The notes: generated by a model not told the origin, from the letters alone. Positions 15,114 through 24,106 are shown, numbered from the stretch's first letter. The stretch is 43,279 nucleotides of DNA from Bacteroidales bacterium UBA3844 (GCA_002392915.1 DGHQ01000029.1:1-43279), one strand, 5' to 3'. Program-made: numbers and translations.

Positions 15114-16457
15114 ATGAAAGAATTTTTCTATTCATTATGGGTGTTGGTTTTGGAAATGGCACCATATCTGCTTCTTGGTTTCTTCATAGCAGGATTGCTT
15201 TATGCATTTGTTCCACAGAAACTATATGCCAAGCATCTTCAAAAGCCTGGATTCAAATCAGTTTTATATTCGACGTTGCTTGGAATCCCACTTCCGCTTT
15301 GTTCGTGTGGAGTGCTTCCTACAACAGTCTCCTTGCGTAAAAGCGGGGCTTCACGTGGAGCTTGCACATCATTTTTGATTTCCACTCCGCAGACGGGTGT
15401 TGACAGCATTCTTGCCACATACTCATTGCTTGGTTTGCCATTCGCAATCATTCGTCCGATTGCGGCATTAGTGACAGGATTGGTAGGCGGTTTCGTGACA
15501 GATTTGTCGTTTAAGGATGAAAAGGCGACGGATGTTGTTTCTAAAAACGTAGAAAATAAAAATCTTACATTCATGCAGAAGCTGAAAGTGGCATTACAAT
15601 ATGCTTTTGGCGAATTGCTTGAAGATGTCGGCAAATGGTTGGTCATTGGTTTGCTTGTATCCGCGTTGATCACTGTGGCCGTGCCTAACGATTTCTTTTC
15701 CGCACTACAAGATTATCCATTTTTGAACATGTTGATTGTCCTTGTCATTGCGATACCGATGTATACATGCGCCACGGGATCTATTCCTATTGCGCTTTCA
15801 CTTATGATGAAAGGTATGACTCCTGGTGCGGCATTTTTGCTTTTGATGGCAGGTCCTGCGATAAACACGGCATCAATGCTTGTGATAAACAAAGCTTTTG
15901 GCAAGAAACAGACTGTTATTTACATTGTTTCTATAGTGTTGGGAGCAATTAGTTTTGGCTTGATCATGGATTATCTTTTGCCAAGCAGTTGGTTTGATGT
16001 CAGCCACATGAATGCTGCAGTCGCATGTTGTGAGGAAGGACACAATGAATGGTTTAGCATCATTTGCAGCGTCGTCTTCTTGATTCTTTTGATTAAATCA
16101 TTCTTTCATGGACATCATCACCATGGAGAGTGTGGTTGTGGATGTCATGATGGAGGTTGTCATTGTCATGATCACGACGATGAAGGACATTGCCATTGTC
16201 ATGAGGACGACGATGATGATGACTGCTGTTGCTGTGACGAAAATAGTGAGGTGGTTTTGAAAGTCAATGGCATGCGTTGCAGCCATTGCGCAAATAATGT
16301 CAGAGATGCTTTTCTTGCTAATGATGAAATTGACAGTTGTGAAGTAGACCATAATTCAGGTTTGGTCAATATCAAATTCAAAGAAGGAACGAAGATGACG
16401 AAAGAGCAGTTGGCGGCAGTGGTTGACGGTTTAGGTTATGAAGTAGTTGACGAATAA
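15114..16457 (+). CDS. Heavy-metal efflux permease (SO_0444/DUF318 family) with fused HMA domain
   Basis: A 447-residue inner-membrane permease. The DUF318 core has two halves, with PLCSCGVLP (about 61-69) and the mirrored MYTCATGSIPIALSLMMKG (about 216-234) carrying putative metal-contact cysteines. A hydrophilic stretch at 332-374 is extraordinarily rich in His, Cys and Asp, ending in four consecutive Cys. It is followed by a C-terminal heavy-metal-associated domain with MRCSHC (Cys389 and Cys392). The family is linked to Cu/Zn efflux. It stands alone, with no metal-sensing regulator visible next to it. Metal specificity is inferred. Confidence 0.9.
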   Translation: MKEFFYSLWVLVLEMAPYLLLGFFIAGLLYAFVPQKLYAKHLQKPGFKSVLYSTLLGIPLPLCSCGVLPTTVSLRKSGASRGACTSFLISTPQTGVDSILATYSLLGLPFAIIRPIAALVTGLVGGFVTDLSFKDEKATDVVSKNVENKNLTFMQKLKVALQYAFGELLEDVGKWLVIGLLVSALITVAVPNDFFSALQDYPFLNMLIVLVIAIPMYTCATGSIPIALSLMMKGMTPGAAFLLLMAGPAINTASMLVINKAFGKKQTVIYIVSIVLGAISFGLIMDYLLPSSWFDVSHMNAAVACCEEGHNEWFSIICSVVFLILLIKSFFHGHHHHGECGCGCHDGGCHCHDHDDEGHCHCHEDDDDDDCCCCDENSEVVLKVNGMRCSHCANNVRDAFLANDEIDSCEVDHNSGLVNIKFKEGTKMTKEQLAAVVDGLGYEVVDE

Positions 16458-16475
16458 GATGAATATTGTTTAAGC

Positions 16476-16512
16476 AAAAAACGTCTTCCTTTTTTGGGGA
16501 AGACGTTTTTTT
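16476..16512. terminator. Bidirectional terminator between permease and C25 protease
   Basis: AAAAAACGTCTTCC pairs with GGAAGACGTTTTTT around a short loop. With A and T tracts on both sides it can stop the plus-strand permease transcript and the minus-strand protease transcript. Confidence 0.85.
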
Positions 16513-16530
16513 ATAATAAGTAATTTGATT

Positions 16531-19209
16531 TTACTTAAGCACAACCTTTTTTACAAAAGAATCTTCGGCAGTGACAACTTTCACTAGATACAATCCCTTT
16601 GCAAACGAAGAGAGATCAAGAGAAATATTGTTGGCGTTTACTGATTCCGACATCAAAACATTTCCTGTTATATCCAAAACAACAACCTCATTGATATTAT
16701 TGCCGTTGTTAACTACAACATTTATACGTCCTGAAGTAGGATTTGGATAGATGTTGACAGAATTGTTATCTGATGAATTGTCGGAAATAGAAGTTAGAGG
16801 TCCACCATTTCCGTCGTAGAAGAATGTGTCACCATTTATAAATCTATCAGAGAAGTTAGAGAAACATAGTGGAACTTTTGATTCACGTGGCTCGCCAGTA
16901 CCTTTGTAATTAGTTGTTGACAGACCCTTTCTTGCTCTCAACGAAGCTCCGAATTTTACAGATGTTCCAGACTTCAAAGACAATGTTTTAGACGCTGTCA
17001 ACTTAGTCATACCACTTTCAACAACGAATGCACCTTCTTTTAACTCATCTGTCACCTTCTCTCCAGAAATGATGCTGTTAGCTTCAATGTTGTGATAACC
17101 GTTCAATGTCATATTCTGAAGATACAAATCTGTTTTCGATACAGTCACGTAAGGAACGTAATTTGCTTTAGTGATTGTGATGTAGCAAGGCACGTTGACA
17201 TTTTCGAATGTGACTTCATTTCCATCAGCTGCGTCTACAGTCTTGAAATAAGATTTGCCAAGATCAGCGATACTGCAAACTGTAATTTTTGCTCCTTTGA
17301 CGTGAGCATTTACAGTTATCGAGTTGTTGTTTGAACTTCTGCTGATAAATGGCTTGAAACTAGCTGGAGCAACAGTATACATTCTCATACTTGGATCACC
17401 AAAATAATGACCGATATAACGTGTCTCTTCTAGTTCTGTTTTCAAAGAAGCCTGAAGAATTGCACAAGCGACAGAGATATCTTGGTACTTAAATAATGAC
17501 TCAAATGTAGTTGATGCCATTAGGTGGCTATCTCCATGAATTGTTGGATATGAATTTCCAAAAACTCCAACAGCACCACCGTTTTCTTTATTTAGCAAAC
17601 ACTCAGCAAAACATTTCTCATCGTGATCAAATGTTCCTGTGCTACAAGTGAAATTGAAGAAGACAGGAGTCTTGTTGCCATTTTTCATATTCTCAACTTC
17701 TTTTGCTGAATATGTCTGGCTATAACCTGTTTCGTTACCATGTCCGTTGTAGACAACAAAAACTTTTCCTTTGTTGACCAAATCAGTTAGATATGTAGAA
17801 TCCTTGTCCCAGAAATCATTACCTCCTAACTCTTCAGTGAATAACTCTTCTGATAGTTTTACTCCATTGGCATAATATTGAGGAATGGCTTCTTTTTGTG
17901 TGTTATATTTACGCTCGACATTGTATCCCAACGTCTTCAAATCAATATTTATACCTTCAACTTCAGAAAAGAAATCCTGACCTTTATCTTCGTAATTTTT
18001 CAGATAATCATTTGGGTAGAACAAAGAAACAGCCAATGCATTGTTATAGAACTCGGAATCTACAGGTGGGTTGTCCTCGTATGAGATGATCTTGTCGACA
18101 ACAGATATCGCCTCTTTGGCAGAATAGACAGAAATTCTTCCTCTTATGATATCGTCGTTTCGGCTTAGATTGTCAAAACGAGCCGCAGGAGCATCTGAAC
18201 AATACGTGTTGGGTGCCATAGGTTTATATGCAGGAACGTCATTATTAGAACCGATTATTAGAAGATAATCTGGTCTGCACTTCAAAACATTGTCGCAATA
18301 TTTTCTGATTGAATCTGCAACAAATTGAGGATTGTTGTTTCTTTCCCACTTTGGTTTGCTAAAAATGTTACATTTGAAACCTAGTCTTGACTTCCAACTT
18401 GCGATCCTTTCAGCAGCTTCCTTATATGCGTCAATTGTTACGATTAAATAGTCGCAAACTCTTGAAGTTGCTTCTGTTTCAAGAGGTTTGCTGTCGTATT
18501 TCTTTAGCATTTCTGGATTAGACGATACTCTGCCAAGAAGATCGTATGCCAATTTTGACATTGGTGTTGAAACTGCATTTCCTGAGTAGTCTTCTTTTCC
18601 CCATGTGACACGATACTTGATGTAAGTGTAACATCTTAATGTATTTGTATTCGAGTCGTACCAAACTGGATAAGAATTTACAGACACAATAGGAATGTTT
18701 CTGAATGTACTACTAGTAATACACTTTGCCAAATCTTTGATATTGAACTTCTTAGTTGTGTCTATTGCTATTTTTTCGTAATTAGACTCGTCAGAAATAT
18801 CTGATAAATCTTGATTACCGAAAGGACACTTGTAATCATTATGTTCTTCTTTTATGATTTCTATTTTAGCAGAATTATAGAAAGAAGATTCATTCAATAC
18901 TAGAAGATCTTTGTAGTATGGCATACGATTGGGTTCATACAACTCCGTCGTGGTCATACGATATGTATATAGAGCATCGTCCATATACATTCTGTAGTAT
19001 GCCTTGTTTTCGCCATTTGAAATTTGCTTTAGATATGCACCGTCGAACTTATATTCAACTTCTATATAAGAATCACTATTCGTGATGGTCTTTTTAGGTG
19101 CATCAAATTTTTTTGGGCTTACATATCCGTCACTAAACGACAAATATTTTGTCTGAGCATGTGATGTTGAAAAAATGAATATGCATAGGCCTAATAATAT
19201 TTTTTTCAC
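16531..19209 (-). CDS. Secreted C25 (gingipain-like) cysteine protease with T9SS sorting domain
   Basis: An 892-residue exported protein. A signal peptide (about 1-18, ending SHA) is followed by a propeptide-like region. The C25 catalytic region lies at about 250-610, with His490 in YNGHGNE and Cys522 in NFTCSTGTFD as the expected dyad. Next comes an Ig-like domain (about 630-710). The last ~76 residues (from NIYPNPTSGR to VKKVVLK) form a type A T9SS sorting domain. So it is probably exported by Tat-independent Sec, then T9SS, to the cell surface or medium. It starts with GTG (MKKILL). It lies 7 bp after the tail-fibre-like gene, implying an operon. It is smaller than the T9SS sortase PorU, and nothing shows it has that role. 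Confidence 0.9.
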   Translation of the reverse strand: MKKILLGLCIFIFSTSHAQTKYLSFSDGYVSPKKFDAPKKTITNSDSYIEVEYKFDGAYLKQISNGENKAYYRMYMDDALYTYRMTTTELYEPNRMPYYKDLLVLNESSFYNSAKIEIIKEEHNDYKCPFGNQDLSDISDESNYEKIAIDTTKKFNIKDLAKCITSSTFRNIPIVSVNSYPVWYDSNTNTLRCYTYIKYRVTWGKEDYSGNAVSTPMSKLAYDLLGRVSSNPEMLKKYDSKPLETEATSRVCDYLIVTIDAYKEAAERIASWKSRLGFKCNIFSKPKWERNNNPQFVADSIRKYCDNVLKCRPDYLLIIGSNNDVPAYKPMAPNTYCSDAPAARFDNLSRNDDIIRGRISVYSAKEAISVVDKIISYEDNPPVDSEFYNNALAVSLFYPNDYLKNYEDKGQDFFSEVEGINIDLKTLGYNVERKYNTQKEAIPQYYANGVKLSEELFTEELGGNDFWDKDSTYLTDLVNKGKVFVVYNGHGNETGYSQTYSAKEVENMKNGNKTPVFFNFTCSTGTFDHDEKCFAECLLNKENGGAVGVFGNSYPTIHGDSHLMASTTFESLFKYQDISVACAILQASLKTELEETRYIGHYFGDPSMRMYTVAPASFKPFISRSSNNNSITVNAHVKGAKITVCSIADLGKSYFKTVDAADGNEVTFENVNVPCYITITKANYVPYVTVSKTDLYLQNMTLNGYHNIEANSIISGEKVTDELKEGAFVVESGMTKLTASKTLSLKSGTSVKFGASLRARKGLSTTNYKGTGEPRESKVPLCFSNFSDRFINGDTFFYDGNGGPLTSISDNSSDNNSVNIYPNPTSGRINVVVNNGNNINEVVVLDITGNVLMSESVNANNISLDLSSFAKGLYLVKVVTAEDSFVKKVVLK

Positions 19210-19216
19210 AGCCTAA

Positions 19217-19924
19217 TTACTTTACGTTGTTCTTCATGTTTTCCATCTCTTGCTTCAACTGAGCGTTCTCCTTCTGTAGTTGAATCATGTGTAGAGTAAG
19301 CTCTTCAACCTTCTCCAAAAGGATGTTGCTCATCTGTGAGACGCTGATTCCCTCTGCTTCCATCTCTGCTGCTGATGGCACGCCTGGAAGATGTTTGTGT
19401 TCGTTGACGTAGTTTTCTACCTCAGACAACGACTTTAGATTGTAATCCTCGGCAAATACATAGTCGGCAACATTGCTCATGTCCATACGAATGTCGTTTG
19501 CTTTGATCTGTGTTGCCTGGATTGTAGATGAATTGATCTTGTCTGTATTGACGTCTGCTACATCCAAAGAACCTGTGCAGATAATAGCACCGTCAACGTG
19601 AAGCTTTGCTTGTGGATCTTCAATTCCGATACCTACATTTCCTTTTGTGAAATTGTATCTTAACGCCTCGAATGTTAAGCCTGTCCAGTTGTGGTAGAAT
19701 TCAGATGAGATTTTTCCTGAACTACTGTTGCCTGAAAATACAATTCTTCCGTCTGTTGTTTGTCCGGTCAAAACAGTCAATCCGTTGTAAATGTGATTTG
19801 ATGTACCTTTGACTACTAAATTGCCATCTAGATAAAGGTTGTCTTCGATTGTCTCTGCGTTAGAAACGGCACAAGATAATACTAGGGATGCACATGCTCC
19901 CATCTTTAATAGTTTTGAAAACAT
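19217..19924 (-). CDS. Tail-fibre-like exported protein with C-terminal coiled coil
   Basis: A 235-residue secreted protein. Its signal peptide ends near SNAET. The mid part contains the GNVGIGIEDPQAKLHVDG motif typical of Bacteroidetes proteins resembling phage tail fibres. The C-terminal third has DYVFAEDYNLKSLSEVENYV and HKHLPGVPSA, then a heptad-rich coiled coil (SNILLEKVEELTLHMIQLQ). The chaperone autoprotease domain of phage fibres (S74) itself is not seen. No T9SS tail is visible. I chose 19924 because the upstream in-frame ATG would put extra residues ahead of the signal peptide. It heads the operon with the C25 protease; a structural or substrate relation between the two is possible but unshown. 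Confidence 0.75.
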   Translation of the reverse strand: MFSKLLKMGACASLVLSCAVSNAETIEDNLYLDGNLVVKGTSNHIYNGLTVLTGQTTDGRIVFSGNSSSGKISSEFYHNWTGLTFEALRYNFTKGNVGIGIEDPQAKLHVDGAIICTGSLDVADVNTDKINSSTIQATQIKANDIRMDMSNVADYVFAEDYNLKSLSEVENYVNEHKHLPGVPSAAEMEAEGISVSQMSNILLEKVEELTLHMIQLQKENAQLKQEMENMKNNVK

Positions 19925-19941
19925 AATTAGAGTTTTTTCTT

Positions 19942-19993
19942 GGAGAGTTCCAAACAATAGTACAATAACATAGGCCAAAAGAATGAACTCTCC
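19942..19993 (-). promoter_or_regulatory. Inverted repeat in the leader of the tail-fibre/C25 operon
   Basis: GGAGAGTTC (19942-19950) and GAACTCTCC (19985-19993) are perfect inverse copies separated by 34 bp, between the candidate promoter and the start codon. It could be an mRNA hairpin or an operator. Confidence 0.35.
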
Positions 19994-20016
19994 GTAGTCC
20001 TTTTGGGATATGCTTG

Positions 20017-20024
20017 CAAAATTA
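20017..20024 (-). promoter_or_regulatory. Candidate -7 element of the tail-fibre/C25 operon
   Basis: On the minus strand TAATTTTG, 93 bp upstream of the start. No well-spaced -33 box is apparent. Confidence 0.35.
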
Positions 20025-20296
20025 AGTTGGTTTTAGATATGATAAATCATGTGGACTAATTCCAAACAATCATGTTTAAGTAATGATCATATACTCTAAA
20101 AATCTAAACAAACATTTTGCTTTTCGGATTGCAAATATATGTAATTATTCTATTTGATAAAAATATTTTGTATTTTTTATGCAGAAAATTTGTTTGGAAT
20201 CAAGAGATTTATGTATTAATATTCGTAGATTGTTCGACTTTGATGACGGATTGTTTGGAAGTTGTTTGTGTTGTGTATTGTTTTGAAGGGATGTCT
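20025..20296. other. AT-rich intergenic stretch, no gene seen
   Basis: Together with the leader this gap between isochorismate synthase and the tail-fibre gene is 372 bp. It is AT-rich, with no conserved ORF. A short plus-strand ORF here (20117-20311) is hydrophobic and of chance composition. No terminator hairpin is visible after the menF-like gene. Confidence 0.5.
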
Positions 20297-21361
20297 TTAT
20301 TCAAAAAATGATTTTCTTATTGATTTGAATTTCATCTGCACTTCGTTCCACTCGTTTTCCTCTGTGCTGTCTGGCATAATTCCGCCACCGGCAAATAATG
20401 TGATTGAATTTTGGTGTAGTTTTCCACAACGTAGGTTTACAAAAATGTCGGCTTCTCCTTTTGATGAAGATTGGAATCCAACGACTCCTGAATAAAGTTC
20501 TCGTTTATGTGATTCTGCAGTTTTTATGGTTGATAATGCAGTCGACGTTGGGTATCCCAACACTGCAGGAGTGGGGTGGAGTAGTTTGATTAGTGAGGAT
20601 AATGATTCCGACGATGTGAATGAGATGTCTGTGCAAAGATGTTGTATCATCCCAGCTGCTTTTGAATATGTCGTGCCGACGGAGATGTTTGCTTCTATTC
20701 CGGTCAAACGTTCTGTTATATAGTCGGTTACTACTTGTTGCTCACGGATTTCTTTTTCGTGCCACTGTTGTTTGCCATCATTTGATATGGTTCCTGCAAG
20801 TGAGATAGTGGAGTATGATTCACTTCTTTTTTTTAGCAGAATCTCTGGTGTGCAGCCTATCCATGTTTCTCCAGTAGGCAAGTGAAGGAGGTAGGCAAAC
20901 TCGTAACTGTCTTTGGATGCAATGTTGGAAAAGATATCGAAAGCTGATTTTTTGGTCTCTATGTTTTGCTTGGCAGACAATACAATTTTTGTCGCTTCTT
21001 TTGTCTGCAATTTTTGCATCACAATATCGAACGACTGTTTGTACGCTTTTTCAGATGTGGAAGAATCTTTTTCCGATGTAGGTTTAAGTTTTTTACGTAG
21101 CTTAATATATTCGTCGAAATGAGCAACGTCAACTTCAGAATCTAGATTAAAAGAGATGTCGTTGTGGATCATATTCAATTCATTTTCTTCAAATGACGAC
21201 AATATGAATCCATCTGTGTTTGGAGCGTAATTGCTTAATTGTGATTCTTTTGATGCGAAAAATTGCGTCTTTCCGCCACGTGTTTTGAAGATACAAAAAA
21301 GAGCATCCGTCGTTTCTGCGCGACGGATGACTTCGTTCCATTTATCTTCCAGTTCAGACAT
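20297..21361 (-). CDS. menF: Isochorismate synthase (chorismate-binding family)
   Basis: A 354-residue MST-family enzyme converting chorismate to isochorismate, the first step of menaquinone synthesis. The catalytic C-terminal half shows FAYLLHLPTGETWIGCTPEI, then SLAGTI, HLCTDISF, the family signature LLHPTPAVLGYP, and GVVGF followed by the closing FAGGGIMPDSTEENEWNE. The N-terminal portion is short, which is normal for Bacteroidetes MenF. No menD or menH is in the window. It begins one base after the stop codon of the MBL hydrolase, so the genes are coupled. An alternative role in salicylate or siderophore synthesis lacks supporting neighbours. Confidence 0.85.
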   Translation of the reverse strand: MSELEDKWNEVIRRAETTDALFCIFKTRGGKTQFFASKESQLSNYAPNTDGFILSSFEENELNMIHNDISFNLDSEVDVAHFDEYIKLRKKLKPTSEKDSSTSEKAYKQSFDIVMQKLQTKEATKIVLSAKQNIETKKSAFDIFSNIASKDSYEFAYLLHLPTGETWIGCTPEILLKKRSESYSTISLAGTISNDGKQQWHEKEIREQQVVTDYITERLTGIEANISVGTTYSKAAGMIQHLCTDISFTSSESLSSLIKLLHPTPAVLGYPTSTALSTIKTAESHKRELYSGVVGFQSSSKGEADIFVNLRCGKLHQNSITLFAGGGIMPDSTEENEWNEVQMKFKSIRKSFFE

Positions 21362-21362
21362 C

Positions 21363-22007
21363 TTAATATTCCAGATATGGATTGTTTAATTTTTCCCAAG
21401 CTACATCTGTTGATTCTCCGTGGCCTGGATATAGAATTGTATCATCAGGCAGACGTAGCAATTTGCCAGTGATGCTCTCCATGATTTCTCGTTGGCTTCC
21501 AGTAGGAAAATCTGTTCTTCCCACCGAATGTTTGAAGATAGTGTCGCCAGTGAAGCAAACGTTTTGCTCCTTTGCATAGAAACATACACTTCCTGCACTA
21601 TGTCCCGGAGTCTCAATCACTTGCAGTTTGATGCTGCCGATTTCAATCACGTCTCCTTCCTTGATTTTTGTGCCGATTTCAGGAGCCTGTTCGTCTGCAG
21701 GCATTTGGAATATATTTAATTGATCGATGAAAGTGTCGATGAAAAACTGATCTTTGGGGCTTGCGTATGTTTTTAGTCCGTAAGTCTCAAGGATGAATTT
21801 GTTGCCGTAAATGTGGTCGAAATGAAGGTGAGTGTTAAGGAGTGCGACGGGAGTGAGCCCATTCTGCTCGATAAACTTCTTCAGTTTCACTTTTTCCATT
21901 CTGCTGCGACAACCAGCATCAATGATACCACATTTATTTGTGGTCTCATCAATCACTACGTAAGTGTTTTCCTGAATAGGGTTAAAAACGAAAACTTCTA
22001 TTTTCAT
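21363..22007 (-). CDS. Glyoxalase II-like metallo-beta-lactamase-fold hydrolase
   Basis: A 214-residue cytoplasmic MBL-fold hydrolase. The zinc motif NTHLHFDH (His60, His62, Asp64, His65) is followed by ETPGHSAGSVCFY, FTGDTIFKHSVGRTDFPTG and a terminal PGHGEST, the order seen in YcbL/GloB-like thioesterases. It is shorter than glutathione-specific GloB, and lacks its C-terminal substrate domain. The substrate may be another acyl-thiol. The start overlaps the lipoprotein stop by 4 bp (ATGA), and the stop nearly touches the isochorismate synthase start. Confidence 0.87.
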   Translation of the reverse strand: MKIEVFVFNPIQENTYVVIDETTNKCGIIDAGCRSRMEKVKLKKFIEQNGLTPVALLNTHLHFDHIYGNKFILETYGLKTYASPKDQFFIDTFIDQLNIFQMPADEQAPEIGTKIKEGDVIEIGSIKLQVIETPGHSAGSVCFYAKEQNVCFTGDTIFKHSVGRTDFPTGSQREIMESITGKLLRLPDDTILYPGHGESTDVAWEKLNNPYLEY

Positions 22008-22612
22008 TGTTCAGCTGAATCGTTTCTTTCGTTTTCTATTTTTTGAGACTCTTGTTCTGCAATTTCGCTGACTTTGTCAAGAATCTTTGTGTTGACCTTG
22101 AAATCAGTAGGACGGAAACTGCGGACAATGGCAATTACCGAGTCTTTCTTTTCTGGGAAGATATCGCCGTTGACACGATAGATAAGACCATCTTTCGCGT
22201 CTACAATTCTTGAGATTTTTGTGAATTCTTCCTCGTCAGTCTTAGCAGAGAACATGAATTCATATACTCCCTCTTGTTTGGATATTTCAATAAGACGGAA
22301 TTCAGGATACTCCTGACTGTCTGAATTAAGCAGATTTTCTGCGAAAGTCTTGAATTCTTCCTGTGTGTTAGCTTTTGTCACATCAATCATGACATCTCCT
22401 TTCTCCAAAACCAGTGGAATTGTTGGAAATGGATATGTTGTCGCTTCGTATCCTTCTGGGACATATATGTCGAAACCGTCAAATTTGGTCAATTTGTTTG
22501 TCTCCTCAGTGTTGTCTTTTGATTCTGGAGCCTTTGATGTATTGTTGCAACCTGCAAATGAAACTAACAGACACGCAGTTGCGATAATTCTTATGATTTT
22601 ATTTGTTTTCAT
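22004..22612 (-). CDS. Uncharacterised lipoprotein
   Basis: A 202-residue protein of unknown function. It has a clear lipoprotein signal (lipobox SFAGC, Cys22 acylated) followed by a polar linker with several Ser, Asn and Glu. The globular part begins near LTKFDGFDIYVPEGYEA and includes an alternating strand-rich stretch (EFMFSAKTDEEEFTKISRIV). A charged C-terminus carries EIAEQESQKIENERN. It starts 14 bp after obg and overlaps the next gene, so it belongs to the obg transcript. I do not recognise a family. Confidence 0.75.
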   Translation of the reverse strand: MKTNKIIRIIATACLLVSFAGCNNTSKAPESKDNTEETNKLTKFDGFDIYVPEGYEATTYPFPTIPLVLEKGDVMIDVTKANTQEEFKTFAENLLNSDSQEYPEFRLIEISKQEGVYEFMFSAKTDEEEFTKISRIVDAKDGLIYRVNGDIFPEKKDSVIAIVRSFRPTDFKVNTKILDKVSEIAEQESQKIENERNDSAEQ

Positions 22613-22626
22613 ATTCTCAAATTTAA

Positions 22627-23922
22627 TTATTTTGACTTGTTTTCCTCTTCATTATCATCATCTTCAATATAGTCGACAATTTCTTCTTCGTCCTCGTCTT
22701 CTACATAGTCTACAAGTTCCTCGTCTTCTTCGGTATCTTCTTCTTTGAATTTAGATGGAATCTTGCCATTCATGACATCCTCATAAACCTCCTCGTCGAA
22801 CTCATATTCGTCATAATTGTCATCGTTAGGACTTTCGTCGACGTAGCTGAAATCATCGTCGTCATCAAAATCATAGCGGATTTTGTCGGCGTCAAGATTA
22901 CGGTGGGTGATTGATTCCACTTCATGAGTGTTGTTTTGGATCATTTCCCAAAGCATATCCTTAAGCTGAGTCAGACCAGTTCCTACTACAGATGAGATAA
23001 AGCAATATTTGATATCTTTTGGAAGCTGCTCGGAAATCAATTCTTTCAATTCATCGTCGAGCATGTCCGACTTTGAAAGGCAAAGAATACGTTGTTTTTC
23101 AAGAAGTTCTGGATTGTATGCCTCAAGCTCTTTCAAAAGAGTATTGTATTCTTCCACGATATCATTTGTGTCGACGGGAACCAAGAAACACAATATTGCA
23201 TTTCTTTCAATATGACGCAGGAATCGATATCCGAGTCCTTTACCTTCACTTGCACCTTCGATGATTCCGGGAATATCAGCCATACAGAAACTCTTTCCGT
23301 CACGGTAGGCGACGATGCCAAGGTTTGGAACAAGGGTGGTGAAAGGGTAGTCTGCAATCTTTGGTTTGGCTGCTGAAATAGATGAAAGCAAAGTGCTTTT
23401 TCCAGCATTGGGCTTTCCTACCAGACCGACGTCAGCCAATACTTTCAACTCAAGGATGACGGTGCGTTCCTGTCCGGGCTCACCACTTTGTGCAAAACGT
23501 GGAGTACGGTTTGTGGCAGAACGGAAATGCCAGTTGCCAAGACCTCCGCGTCCACCTTTAAGAAGAATCTTCTGTTCGCCGTCTTCGGTGACATCCATAA
23601 TGTATTCTCCAGTTTGCGCATCATACACCACTGTACCACAAGGTACCTCGATCACTTTATCAGCACCGTCGGCACCAAAACTTCTGCTATGGCTTCCGCT
23701 CATTCCGTTGCCAGCGAAAATATGGCGGTCGTATTTCAAATGCAGCAAAGTCCAATAGTCCTTGCTGGCACGGATGATGATATGTCCGCCACGTCCACCG
23801 TCTCCACCGTCAGGGCCACCTTTAGGGGTGAATTTTTCACGGTGAAGGTGAGCCGAACCGCCGCCGCCTCTACCACTTCTTATATGGATTTTTACGTAGT
23901 CTACGAAATTGCTGTTTGCCAT
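22627..23922 (-). CDS. obg: GTPase Obg/CgtA with long acidic C-terminal tail
   Basis: A 431-residue ribosome-assembly GTPase. The Gly-rich Obg domain (about 1-158) carries GRGGGGSAHL, GGPDGGDGGRGG and LKGGRGGLGNWHF. The G domain (159-330) has P-loop GKPNAGKS (169-176), G3 DIPG (216-219) preceding IIEGASEGKGLG, G4 SKSD (283-286) and G5 SSV (310-312). From about residue 350 the sequence becomes extremely acidic to its end. That is typical in kind of Bacteroidetes Obg, but the run of ~80 residues here is long. It lacks the OCT domain of Gram-positive Obg. Essential in most bacteria. Confidence 0.96.
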   Translation of the reverse strand: MANSNFVDYVKIHIRSGRGGGGSAHLHREKFTPKGGPDGGDGGRGGHIIIRASKDYWTLLHLKYDRHIFAGNGMSGSHSRSFGADGADKVIEVPCGTVVYDAQTGEYIMDVTEDGEQKILLKGGRGGLGNWHFRSATNRTPRFAQSGEPGQERTVILELKVLADVGLVGKPNAGKSTLLSSISAAKPKIADYPFTTLVPNLGIVAYRDGKSFCMADIPGIIEGASEGKGLGYRFLRHIERNAILCFLVPVDTNDIVEEYNTLLKELEAYNPELLEKQRILCLSKSDMLDDELKELISEQLPKDIKYCFISSVVGTGLTQLKDMLWEMIQNNTHEVESITHRNLDADKIRYDFDDDDDFSYVDESPNDDNYDEYEFDEEVYEDVMNGKIPSKFKEEDTEEDEELVDYVEDEDEEEIVDYIEDDDNEEENKSK

Positions 23923-23939
23923 AGTGTATCAAATTTGTG

Positions 23940-23947
23940 CAAAATTA
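23940..23947 (-). promoter_or_regulatory. Candidate -7 element of the obg transcript
   Basis: On the minus strand TAATTTTG, 18 bp upstream of the obg start. No clear -33 box. Confidence 0.35.
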
Positions 23948-24038
23948 AGAATTTTTTGCATTTTTCTGTGTAAATAAACGAGTATAAAATATGTGATAGA
24001 TTGAACAATAGGGCTGATTGTTGAAAAAAAATGCGATT

Positions 24039-24082
24039 GTTGATAAAATCGTTGATAACTTTATATATATGAGTGTTGATAA
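24039..24082. repeat. Three direct GTTGATAA boxes spaced 12 and 24 bp
   Basis: GTTGATAA occurs at 24039-24046, 24051-24058 and 24075-24082, start to start 12 and 24 bp. The reverse complement TTATCAAC (two copies continue TTATCAACA) is one base from the DnaA box TTATCCACA. An AT-only run (TTATATATAT) separates the second and third boxes, and the third overlaps the -33 element of the downstream gene. It may be an operator or an origin-like cluster. Confidence 0.55.
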
Positions 24083-24106
24083 CTTTTATTTTTTATCATA
24101 AATTTG
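24076..24106 (+). promoter_or_regulatory. Promoter of the giant Cys-repeat surface protein
   Basis: TTG (24076-24078), 20 bp, then TAAATTTG (24099-24106): a good Bacteroidetes promoter. The -33 falls inside the third GTTGATAA box, so a bound protein would affect transcription. Confidence 0.6.

Noticed and set aside
16531..19209. PorU (T9SS sortase) identity for the C25 protease
   Set aside because: It is shorter than PorU and has an ordinary cleavable-type sorting domain; no other T9SS machinery genes are nearby.
20117..20311. 64-residue hydrophobic plus-strand ORF upstream of the tail-fibre gene
   Set aside because: Chance AT-rich ORF, no ribosome-binding site, and overlaps the end of the isochorismate synthase gene.
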